A stretch of 7,643 bases of DNA. It comes from Caldilineaceae bacterium. GTDB lineage: Bacteria; Chloroflexota; Anaerolineae; Caldilineales; Caldilineaceae. The position numbers were made by a program, and so were the translations under genes. Shown here in pieces: positions 1-6,054 of this stretch (within the stretch, counting starts at the first letter, position 1; every line of letters begins with the position of its first letter). A model generated the notes under the pieces. The model saw only the letters and a program-made list of their open reading frames with translations. It was not told where the DNA came from and did not search any database. The stretch lies in contig JAAUPU010000117.1 of the NCBI GenBank assembly GCA_012032975.1, positions 1 through 7,643 on the forward strand. Reading direction: 5' to 3'.

Positions 1-496
1 GACCTCGGGTGGTTGGCGCATCGGGAAAGGCCGCGCGCCCTGCCTCGACCAATGTCACCGACTTCACCTCGACCCAGCAGAGTCGCCCGTCGCGATCCTC
101 GATCACAAAATCGATTCGGCTGCGAACGGCTCCTGCTTCGCCCCCGGCCAGTGTGACTTCTGAACGCACCGACCGATGGCCGGCAAACGGTGCGAAGAAT
201 CCCGACGCCAACCCCTCGGCAAAGATCGCATTGGGCAGCCGCGTGTCCAGGCTGACCAGTTGGCCTGTCTCTGGGTGCTCGACGAAGCGCAGGTCGTAGG
301 CTGTGCGTCGATTGGCCGCAGACCGCGCCGGGCTGACATAGACCCTGACGCTCGGCAGGAGCAATTCGCGCAGCCGACCCGGAATCCGCGCAGTGCGCGT
401 TGACCACCTCGCCACTCTCCAATAGGCGCGCGAGATGCGGAAGCGATTGGGTCGCTCCAGAAACTCGGCCGGTTTGGCGACGAAATCAAAGCGCAT
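1..496 (-). CDS. sfsA: SfsA family protein, N-terminal part, with two compensating frameshifts
   Basis: The gene starts at ATG 496 (MRFDFVAKPAEF) and runs off the left edge after 165 codons, so the C-terminal third or so is missing. Family hallmarks are clear: GRLRELLLP (about residues 40-48), a SRIDF motif (126-130), EVKSVTL (143-149) and FPDAPTTRG (157-165). The ID..E.K arrangement resembles a PD-(D/E)XK nuclease core. SfsA proteins are nucleic-acid-binding proteins first linked in E. coli to sugar fermentation (maltose) gene expression; the exact role is unclear. Residues about 24-38 are nonsense in the open frame, but the neighbouring frame gives LLESGEVVNAHCADSG, the expected conserved segment. 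This implies one base lost near 425-431 and one gained near 378-384. No convincing Shine-Dalgarno precedes the ATG; the start is chosen because it gives the usual short N-terminus. Family assignment is confident; integrity is not. Confidence 0.9.
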   Translation of the reverse strand, partial: MRFDFVAKPAEFLERPNRFRISRAYWRVARWSTRTARIPGRLRELLLPSVRVYVSPARSAANRRTAYDLRFVEHPETGQLVSLDTRLPNAIFAEGLASGFFAPFAGHRSVRSEVTLAGGEAGAVRSRIDFVIEDRDGRLCWVEVKSVTLVEAGRAAFPDAPTTRG

Positions 497-562
497 GGTG
501 GCGGGTTCAGCGGCTGCGACCGTTGCCGCGTGTCAGGCTTCGGCCATTGCGGGAAAATAACT

Positions 563-649
563 ATCCACGAAGCTGCACGAAGAACCATGTCAAATCTTGG
601 TTTTCCTTCGCGCCCAAGGGCGGTTGCCTTCCAGGCGCGCTTCGTGGAT
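563..649. repeat. Foldable intergenic element with 11-bp terminal inverted repeat
   Basis: ATCCACGAAGC (563-573) and GCTTCGTGGAT (639-649) are perfect inverted repeats. Between them two further hairpins can form: 579-609 (GAAGAACCA against TGGTT..CTTC with a 3-nt bulge) and 610-638 (GCGCC and AAGG against CCTT and GGCGC). Together they make a three-way junction. It lies 21 bp past the stop of the small membrane protein gene. On the minus strand the outer stem is followed by AGTTATTTTCC, so the element could end that transcript. The CCACGAA..TGCACGAA part resembles the CACGAATT repeats elsewhere in the window. Pairing was found by eye; no folding energy was calculated. Confidence 0.5.
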
Positions 650-670
650 GCTTTGAATTTTGGGCTGGCC

Positions 671-992
671 TTAAGCCTTTTCGTAACAGGGCTTGGCAAA
701 GCGGTCGGCCAGGAATCCGATGACCAGACCACCCAGGGCAGCAGAGATCAGGAATTGGCTGTAGCTGCCGGTCAAGATGGCGAATGGCAGCGTCAAGAGC
801 AGCGCGATGCCCAGCCCGCTCAGCCAGCGCTGCACGGGCAGACAGACCGTGAAGATCAGAAAACCGATGCTGAAGCGCAGAAAGCAGCGCGGCGGAGACC
901 ACCTGCCACTCTGCATCGCTGTAGACCAAAGTGATCAGCTCGAACATGGCGTAGATCAGGCCGAAGATCAATCCGTAGAGCATGTTCTTCAC
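671..992 (-). CDS. Small four-helix membrane protein of unknown function, frameshifted
   Basis: Not a family I recognise. Reading is proposed from GTG 992 (MKNMLYGLIFG), chosen because GGAAGGA sits 8 nt upstream; the in-frame ATG at 983 is too far from it. The frame runs well to about 884, then the coding signal moves to the neighbouring frame down to the stop at 671. Dropping one base from the AAA run at 881-883 (TTT on the coding strand) joins them as SAALLLRFSIGF and gives a 106-residue protein. Four hydrophobic segments are visible: about 4-24, 31-52, 57-73 and 78-95, with a short basic tail (ADRFAKPCYEKA). The preceding methyltransferase gene ends in a terminator, so this gene probably has its own promoter within 993-1060, though I see no convincing boxes. 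Confidence in a real gene is moderate, resting on the start signal and helix pattern kept across both frames. Confidence 0.65.
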
Positions 993-1060
993 GATGAATT
1001 CCTTCCGGGTGTGTGGACCAAATGATGGTTGTGTATCAATTCTGACGCAACGGCACTTCG

Positions 1061-1088
1061 TAATTAAAACTGGCGCAGTACCTGCGCC
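1061..1088 (-). terminator. Intrinsic terminator of the homocysteine methyltransferase gene
   Basis: On the minus strand GGCGCAG (1088-1082), loop GTA and CTGCGCC (1078-1072) form a perfect 7-bp GC-rich stem with a 3-nt loop. AGTTTTAATTA follows (1071-1061). It begins 8 bp after the TAG at 1097-1099, the stop reached in the restored frame of the methyltransferase. That position is independent support for the longer, frame-corrected gene. Confidence 0.8.
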
Positions 1089-1096
1089 GACCTGCG

Positions 1097-2066
1097 CTAG
1101 CCTCTCGGACATAGCCGTGTGCGCAATGCGGCGATGTCCGCCGGCGTGGTGCGGCAACAGCCGCCGATCAACTGCGCTCCCGCCTCGCGCCAGCGCAGAC
1201 TTTGGGCGACCCAGTCAGGATCGCCCGTCTCGCTGACCCAGGCAGCGGCCAAGTGCGTCCCACCGTTCACCGCGATTGGGATAGGCGACCAGAGGACGGT
1301 CGGTGGCGAGCCTGGCTTCGTTGAGCAATCGTTCAACATGCTGTGGCGCGGTGCAGTTGACCCCCACCGCCACGACCTGCGACGAGTGGGTGACCGCGCG
1401 CACGCAGTCGGCCAACCGTTCGCCGTGACAGACATGCTTGCCGTCGCAACACGAGAAGCTGAGCCAGGCCGACATCTCTGGAAAATCGGCCAGCACTTCG
1501 ACCAGCGCTTCGGCCTCACGCAGCGCCGGAATCGTCTCGATCGCCAGCAGGTCGGCGCCGCTGTGGGCAAGCAGAGCCATCCGGGGCCGGTGAAAGTCGG
1601 CCAGCGCCGATTGACTCAACCCATAGTCGCCGCGGTATTCGGAGCCGTCGGCAAGATACGCGCCATAGGGTCCAATCGATGCGGCCACCAGCGGGCGGAT
1701 GCGCCCCGTGTGGTCAGCCGATCGCACCCAAAATCGGTCACGCGCTTGACAGGCGAGGCGGACGCTCGACACGATCAGGTCGGCGGCCTGATCGATCCTC
1801 AAACCGCGGTTGACAAAGCCGGCCAAGCTGGCTTGGTAACTGGCCGATGTAGCCACATCCGCACCGGCCACGAAGTAGTCATAATGCACCGCCTCGATCC
1901 GCTCCGGCGCTTCGAGCAGCAGCCTGGCCGACCAGAGCGGATCGTCCAGATCCGCACCGCGCTGCTCCAATTCGGTCGCCAGCGCACCGTCCAAAATCAG
2001 CACGCCCTGCCGCTCCAAGAAGGGCTGGAGCGGATTCCATTCATCCATCAGAGCCGTGTCCTGCAC
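1097..2066 (-). CDS. mmuM: Homocysteine S-methyltransferase (MmuM type), one frameshift near the C-terminus
   Basis: Cytoplasmic Zn-dependent enzyme that would transfer a methyl group, typically from S-methylmethionine or S-adenosylmethionine, to homocysteine to give methionine. Start is GTG 2066: GGGAG lies 6 nt upstream, and an internal ATG at 2048 has no such site. The N-terminus GVLILDGALATELEQRG and the core AIETIPALREAEAL are typical. Of the three zinc-ligand cysteines, the first is Cys238 in VGVNC; the GGCC pair is only in the neighbouring frame (AGAQLIGGCCRTTPADI). The frame breaks after PNRGERWDA, about 1254-1266; removing one base, possibly from the CCC run at 1259-1261, gives about 322 residues, near family length. 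As sequenced, the main frame ends at 1215, lacks the GGCC ligands and would be inactive. It follows the ABC exporter by 65 bp without a visible terminator, so it may be co-transcribed. Methyl donor is not determinable here. Confidence 0.9.
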
Positions 2067-2098
2067 AGATCTCTCCCTATCATTCCGACCGACAAGAT

Positions 2099-2116
2099 AA
2101 TCGTGAAATTCGTGGC
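2099..2116. repeat. CACGAATT-type interspersed repeat remnant
   Basis: AATCGTGAAATTCGTGGC sits in the 65-bp gap between the permease 2 stop and the methyltransferase start. Its reverse complement shares 16 identical bases (GCCACGAATTTCACGA) with 7543-7558. It is a solo copy in opposite orientation to the array at the right end. Confidence 0.6.
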
Positions 2117-2131
2117 AACAGCGCCCACCCG

Positions 2132-2854
2132 TCAGCGAAAGGCCACGCGCTCAAAGCGGCGCAGCAGCACGCCGATCCAGACGAAACTGACGACCACACC
2201 GGCGAGCAGAAACCATCCCCAGTTGCCGCCATCCAGCATCACCCAGAACGCCTTGACCGGCCAGTAGGTCGGAAACAGTCCCAACAGAAACTGCCACGGC
2301 TCTGCGATAAACCAGGCCGCAAAAGGCGCGAGGAAGAGCAGGCCCAGCCCCTTCATCACGGCGAAGCCCTGGACCTTGTTGCTGGCAAGCGCGGCCAGGA
2401 GCAAGGCAAAGATCGGCGCCATCAGCGCGGCTACCAGCGTGATCGGCAGCAGCTTGAGGTATGGAAGCTCCATCAAATCCATCAACGGGATGGCAATGAA
2501 GGCCGCGGCCAGACCGATCAGCACCGGCGTCAGCAACCGATAGGTGAGATAGCGTTGCATCGTCAACGGCGTGACCCGCAGCGCAAGCAGCGTGTGGTCG
2601 TCGCGCTCATCGAGCAGCAGAAAACCGATGACATAGCCGGCCAGCGACGAAGTGATCAGGATGCCAAAGAAGCCGACGATCAGTGGGTAGTAGGGCGTCA
2701 GGTCAAAGGTAGCCTCCAGCCGCTGGTCGGCCAAGGGCACGAGGTAGCGAAAGAGCAGCCCCAGCAAGAACGGGTAGGCGATCAGAAAGCGAGTCAACGA
2801 ATCGCGGCTGACATTTTTGACATCGACCCGCGCCAGGGCAGCCATTGCGCCCAT
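2132..2854 (-). CDS. ABC-2 type exporter permease 2, fluoroquinolone-exporter-like
   Basis: Integral membrane subunit of 240 residues, pairing with the ATPase and permease 1 as a three-gene exporter. A short cytoplasmic N-terminus (MGAMAALARVDVKNVSRDSL) precedes about six hydrophobic segments (around 22-40, 58-80, 105-127, 137-158, 170-190 and 213-232). After the second comes GFLLLDERDDHTLLALRVTPL, the charged loop typical of ABC-2 permeases, also present in permease 1. NKVQGFAVMKG and LFPTYWPVKAFWVM match what I recall of the second permease in fluoroquinolone-type exporters (the Rv2688c-Rv2686c arrangement in Mycobacterium). The start ATG 2854 is one base after the stop of permease 1 (TGAGATG) with a strong GGGAGGGAG ahead of it, so translation is coupled. 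The gene is intact. Substrate is inferred from family resemblance only; lipid, peptide or drug export are all possible. Confidence 0.85.
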   Translation of the reverse strand: MGAMAALARVDVKNVSRDSLTRFLIAYPFLLGLLFRYLVPLADQRLEATFDLTPYYPLIVGFFGILITSSLAGYVIGFLLLDERDDHTLLALRVTPLTMQRYLTYRLLTPVLIGLAAAFIAIPLMDLMELPYLKLLPITLVAALMAPIFALLLAALASNKVQGFAVMKGLGLLFLAPFAAWFIAEPWQFLLGLFPTYWPVKAFWVMLDGGNWGWFLLAGVVVSFVWIGVLLRRFERVAFR

Positions 2855-2855
2855 C

Positions 2856-3575
2856 TCAACTCCCTCCCGCGCTGCGCACCACAAAGCGGGCAAACGACCG
2901 TCGCGCCCACCAGGTTGCACAGAGGCAGGCAGCCAGCCCATAGCCAAACGCATACAACACTTGCCAGGTCGCCAGCCCATCGAACGCGCCGGCCAGCAAC
3001 AACATGGCGGGCTGGGTCGGGACCAAGTAGACCAGCCAATTCTGCCAGATGCCAAAGTAGTCGAGAGCCGGGATCTGGCTGGGGACCACGAAGACAATCG
3101 AGGGGATCAGAAAGTCGGTGACCGAGTCGTAGCCGGCGGCGAGAATAAAGCCGACCAGCACCAGAAACCAGGAGTTGAGCGCCACGCCCGCGATCAGGTA
3201 GAACCAGTTGAGGCGGACGCCCTGCAACGTGACGACGACAACGATGCTGACCAGCACCGCCAACAAGGTCAAGGTCGCCACCTTCGAGACCAGATATTCC
3301 CAACTCCGCAATGGCGAGACCACCAGCGCTTCGAGGACGCCGTCGCCCTTTTCCAAAAAGAGCAGGCCAGCCATGAAGTAGAAGCCGAAGACCGACAGGT
3401 CGAAGAAGAGGATGAAGGGCAAGAGCAGCTCCACGGTCGAAGGGGGCAATTGGGTCAGCACCAGCACCCACAGCCCAATTACAAAGAGCGCGGCGACATA
3501 AAGCCCCTGGCGCCACTGGAGACGCGTGTCCCAGATAAACGTTGAAAACAGACGGCTCTTGGTTAGGCTGCTCAT
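2856..3575 (-). CDS. ABC-2 type exporter permease 1, fluoroquinolone-exporter-like
   Basis: Integral membrane subunit of 239 residues. The cytoplasmic start SSLTKSRLFSTFIWDTRLQWRQG is followed by about six hydrophobic segments: 24-42, 49-74, 96-115, 122-146, 152-170 and 188-215. The conserved ABC-2 stretch LLFLEKGDGVLEALVVSPL lies after the second, followed by SWEYLVSKVATLTLLA. The start ATG 3575 overlaps the ATPase stop (ATGA), so no separate ribosome site is needed and none is obvious. The downstream permease begins one base after this stop, indicating a single transcript. The two permeases share the charged-loop motif but little else by eye, which suggests a heterodimeric pore. It resembles first-position permeases of Rv2687c-like fluoroquinolone exporters. 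No truncation or frameshift seen. Confidence 0.85.
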   Translation of the reverse strand: MSSLTKSRLFSTFIWDTRLQWRQGLYVAALFVIGLWVLVLTQLPPSTVELLLPFILFFDLSVFGFYFMAGLLFLEKGDGVLEALVVSPLRSWEYLVSKVATLTLLAVLVSIVVVVTLQGVRLNWFYLIAGVALNSWFLVLVGFILAAGYDSVTDFLIPSIVFVVPSQIPALDYFGIWQNWLVYLVPTQPAMLLLAGAFDGLATWQVLYAFGYGLAACLCATWWARRSFARFVVRSAGGS

Positions 3576-4425
3576 GCCAGACGCCGCCCCGTGGTGTGAA
3601 CGAAAATGTCTTCCAGCGTTGCTTCCTGGGTGTGGATCGTCTCGATGGGCTGTTCGCGGATCAGCTTCAGGAAGGCTTCGTTTTGACCCAGGTCGTCGAC
3701 CGGAAACTCATGCTGGCGCGTGCGGCCATTTTGCTGGACTTCGACGCGAATCCGTCGCTCGCCATGCTGTAGCTTGAGCGTGCGCGGGGCATCGATCAGC
3801 GCGATGCGGCCATCGACGATAAACGCGACCCGGTCGCAGAGATCGTCGGCGACGTGCATGTCATGGGTTGTCAGGAAAACGGTCGTGCCCTGCTCGCGCA
3901 GGTCGAGGATGATCTGCTTGATCGTGCGGGCGTTGACCGGGTCCAGCCCAGAGGTTGGTTCGTCCAGAAAGAGGAGCTGGGGTCGATGCAGCAGCGCACG
4001 CACAAAGTTGAGCCGCATCTGCATCCCTTTGGAAAAGGCGGAGACGCGCGTCTCCGCATCCTGGTCCAGACCCACCAGGGCCAGCAATTCGCGCGGTCGC
4101 GGGACGGGCCAGCGTAGAGCGCGCGAAAGAGGTTGAGATTCTCCAGCGCGGTCAGCTTGAGATAGTGGTTGGGCAGCTCGAAGGAGACGCCGACCCGCTC
4201 GTAGTAGTCGCTCTGCCAATCGTGCAACGGCTTTCCCATGACGCTCACCTGGCCGGTATAGCCCCTGAGCAGACCGATCAGGATGTTCTGGGTCGTGCTC
4301 TTGCCCGCGCCGCTGGGGCCGAGAAAGCCAAAGATCTCGCCGGCTTTGATGCGAAAGCCGACGTCCTGTACGGCCGGCTGCTCCGCGCCCGGATAGGAGA
4401 ACGTCATCTGTTTGACGTCGATCAT
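3572..4425 (-). CDS. ABC exporter ATP-binding protein, one frameshift
   Basis: Cytoplasmic ATPase that would power the two permeases downstream. Start ATG 4425 (MIDVKQMTFSYPGAEQ) has AGGA about 10 nt upstream. Motifs, numbered in the restored 284-residue protein: Walker A GPSGAGKST (36-44), signature FSKGMQMRL (131-139), Walker B LLFLDEPTSGLD (151-162), H-loop histidine about 188 (TTHDMH), and a C-terminal domain of about 80 residues ending LEDIFVHTTGRRLA, as in exporter ATPases of this class. The frame breaks at about 4091-4112. Adding one G to the GG at 4096-4097 turns it into AGPSRDPRELLALVGL, a normal sequence. As sequenced, the Walker A half and the signature/Walker B half lie in different frames and neither product would work. 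It overlaps permease 1 by 4 bp. An annotation starting at an upstream TTG, through the 15-bp repeats, would be wrong. Confidence 0.9.
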
Positions 4426-4452
4426 CGCCGCGCTTTCCTGGGATTGAGCGAA

Positions 4453-4508
4453 CAAGAGATTAGGGAGCAAGAGATTAGGGAGCAAGAGATTAGGGAGCAA
4501 GAGATTAG
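4453..4508. repeat. 15-bp tandem repeat, 3.7 copies
   Basis: Unit CAAGAGATTAGGGAG is repeated exactly at 4453-4467, 4468-4482 and 4483-4497, with a partial copy CAAGAGATTAG at 4498-4508. It lies 28 bp upstream of the ABC ATPase start, inside its leader if transcription comes from further upstream. Identical copies suggest recent expansion by slippage. Confidence 0.95.
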
Positions 4509-4573
4509 AGATTAGTAGATTGGCGATTTGCGCGACGAGCGTCCAATCTCCAATCTCTCAATCTCTCAATCTC
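4501..4573. repeat. Imperfect inverted repeat made of AGATT units
   Basis: The left arm 4501-4523 consists of GAGATTAG-like units ending AGATTGG. The right arm 4543-4573 is CCAATCTC and three further CAATCTC-type units. AGATTGG (4517-4523) pairs perfectly with CCAATCT (4543-4549) across a 19-bp spacer, and pairing continues outward with a one-base offset. No T-run follows on either strand, so it is not a standard terminator. It occupies most of the gap between the NmrA-type gene and the ABC operon and merges with the 15-bp tandem repeat. Confidence 0.8.
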
Positions 4574-4606
4574 ACAAACAGACCGCACTCATCTTCAGAC
4601 GCCAGC

Positions 4607-5452
4607 TCAACGCGTCCAGAACGCCTGGTACTCTTCTATGTATTGACGCATCGAGATCGCGGGCCTACCCAGGAGACGGCGCAGATCCTCGGTGACAAGA
4701 CCGGCCCGCCCCAGACGCGTGACGGTGTAGAGCGCGGTCATCACCAGGATGAAGGAGAGTGTTTCGTCGCGTTTTCGCCAGCGCTGGATAAATGCCAGCG
4801 GCGACGGATTGGGGTAGCGAATCGGTCGCCCCAACACTTCCGTCATCTGCGCGGCGACCTGGCCGTAGGTCAGCGCTTCGTCGCCGGTCAGCGGGTAGGC
4901 GCAATACGCATGGCCTGGCTCGGTCAGGGCCTTGACCCCCACTGCGGCGATGTCGCGCACGTCGATAAAGCTGGTCTTGCCGTTGCCTGCGGGCACAAAG
5001 ATCTCGTCGTGGTCGCAGATGTCGGCAAGCTGCGCGGTGTTGAGATTTTGCATGAAAAAACCGGCGCGCAGAAAGGTGTAGGGCACGCCGGTCAACCGGA
5101 TGTGCGCTTCGATCTTGCGGTGGGGCACGAAGGGGTTGTTTTCCACACCCAGCAGCGAGAGAAAGACGATCTGCTCCACGCCGCTGGCCACAGCCCCGTC
5201 CACGAATGGGACGATGTCATGCTCCGGTTTGGCCAATGCGGGTGGGCGCACCAGGAAGAGCTTGTCTACGCAGTCGAGCGCGGCGCGGTGGGTGGCGGCA
5301 TCCAGAAAATCGAATGCCACCGGGTCGCCAGAACCGCTCCACTTCTGCGGCTGCCGCACGCCGGCACGCACATCAGCGCCCGCCGCGGCCAACAACTTCG
5401 CCACTTCGCCGCCCACGTTGCCCGTGGCGCCGGTCACCAGGATGCCGCTCAT
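4607..5452 (-). CDS. NmrA-type NAD(P)-binding protein (atypical short-chain dehydrogenase family)
   Basis: Intact 281-residue cytoplasmic protein. It opens with ILVTGATGNVGGEVAKLL, the glycine-rich dinucleotide-binding turn (GATGNVG about 8-14) of a Rossmann fold. VEQIVFLSLLGVENN and RKIEAHIRLTGVPYTFLRAGFFMQN are typical of the NmrA and NAD(P)H:quinone oxidoreductase-like branch, followed by SFIDVRDIAAVGVKAL. No Tyr-x-x-x-Lys catalytic pair is evident, as is usual for NmrA-like regulators or redox sensors, so enzymatic activity is uncertain. The C-terminal part (about 220-281, with EYQAFW near the end) is the variable substrate or partner region. Start ATG 5452 overlaps the stop of the acetyltransferase (ATGA), implying coupled translation. 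A longer reading of this frame up to 6058 exists but is out-of-frame acetyltransferase sequence, so I reject it. Confidence 0.9.
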   Translation of the reverse strand: MSGILVTGATGNVGGEVAKLLAAAGADVRAGVRQPQKWSGSGDPVAFDFLDAATHRAALDCVDKLFLVRPPALAKPEHDIVPFVDGAVASGVEQIVFLSLLGVENNPFVPHRKIEAHIRLTGVPYTFLRAGFFMQNLNTAQLADICDHDEIFVPAGNGKTSFIDVRDIAAVGVKALTEPGHAYCAYPLTGDEALTYGQVAAQMTEVLGRPIRYPNPSPLAFIQRWRKRDETLSFILVMTALYTVTRLGRAGLVTEDLRRLLGRPAISMRQYIEEYQAFWTR

Positions 5453-6003
5453 CTGTCGCCGCTTAACGCTGCAACCAGCCGCGGGTGATGCAGTGAGTCC
5501 TGAAGTTGCCGCCACGCCGCGGCCACCTCCCCCAGATCCAATTGCTGAGGATCCGGGAGAAAGCCGAAGTCGAGATAGACCTTGATCGCCCAGACACGAC
5601 CCGACGACGTCGCCAACATGGCCCGATCGTGGTGGCGCGCCAGGCAGTTCATGGCCTGGGTCATCATCGCCTTGCTGGGGCCGCGGCCTTGGTGGTCGGG
5701 GCGAACCGCCACCCAGTGGATGCGACCGGCGTCGTGCGGGTTGCGCCAATCCGATTGCCACCACGCCGAGATGGTGGCAACGTCGTCGCCAGCGTCCGTT
5801 GCCACGAAGAACATACGCTCGGGCAGTGCGCCGGCGTTGGCCAGATATTCGCGGCCAAAGAGGTCGTCGGCGATGGTCTGGAAAGGCTCCGCGGCGCGCA
5901 CGATTGCGGTCCAGGTCCGATCGTCGCCGGGACGAAAGCCGCGAAAATGATAGCCGGCGGGCAAAGCGAACTGAGGGATTTCGCGCATCTGGTCGCGCAC
6001 CAT
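5449..6003 (-). CDS. GNAT family N-acetyltransferase
   Basis: Cytoplasmic acetyl-CoA-dependent acetyltransferase, about 184 residues. Seen directly: YHFRGFRPGDDRTW, a typical strand-1 opening; RIHWVAVRPDHQGRGPSKAM (about 94-113), motif A with the acetyl-CoA pyrophosphate loop Q-G-R-G; then MLATSSGRVWAIKVYLDFGFLPD, motif B, as in RimI-like enzymes. Substrate cannot be told. In-frame candidates are GTG 6009, ATG 6003, GTG 6000 and ATG 5988, none with a good Shine-Dalgarno; I chose ATG 6003, so the N-terminus is uncertain by a few residues. The gene begins 51 bp after the aminopeptidase stop and overlaps the NmrA-type gene by 4 bp, so the three are likely one transcript. A link to peptide or amino acid turnover through the aminopeptidase is possible but unproven. 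Confidence 0.85.
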   Translation of the reverse strand: MVRDQMREIPQFALPAGYHFRGFRPGDDRTWTAIVRAAEPFQTIADDLFGREYLANAGALPERMFFVATDAGDDVATISAWWQSDWRNPHDAGRIHWVAVRPDHQGRGPSKAMMTQAMNCLARHHDRAMLATSSGRVWAIKVYLDFGFLPDPQQLDLGEVAAAWRQLQDSLHHPRLVAALSGDR

Positions 6004-6054
6004 CGTCACGTTGGTGTTGGTCAGCGCGGGGCATGGGAACGCTGGCTGAAACCG

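Noticed and set aside
1119..2267. 382-codon open frame on the plus strand
   Set aside because: Antisense to the methyltransferase and the end of permease 2; no motif, and Arg/Gln/His-rich as expected of a shadow.
3572..4425. Programmed frameshift in the ATPase
   Set aside because: No slippery heptamer or downstream pseudoknot was recognised at 4091-4112, related ATPases do not need one, and neighbouring genes have similar single-base errors.
4426..4500. N-terminal extension of the ATPase through the 15-bp repeats (LLPNL pentapeptides from TTG 4500)
   Set aside because: The repeat is open only because 15 is a multiple of three. ATG 4425 matches the normal ATPase start and has an AGGA site.
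4453..4508. Telomere-like or CRISPR-like array
   Set aside because: TTAGGG occurs only as part of a 15-bp unit with no spacers; it is a plain tandem repeat.
4520..5488. 322-codon open frame on the plus strand
   Set aside because: Antisense to the NmrA-type gene, whose nucleotide-binding motif and conserved segments are clear.
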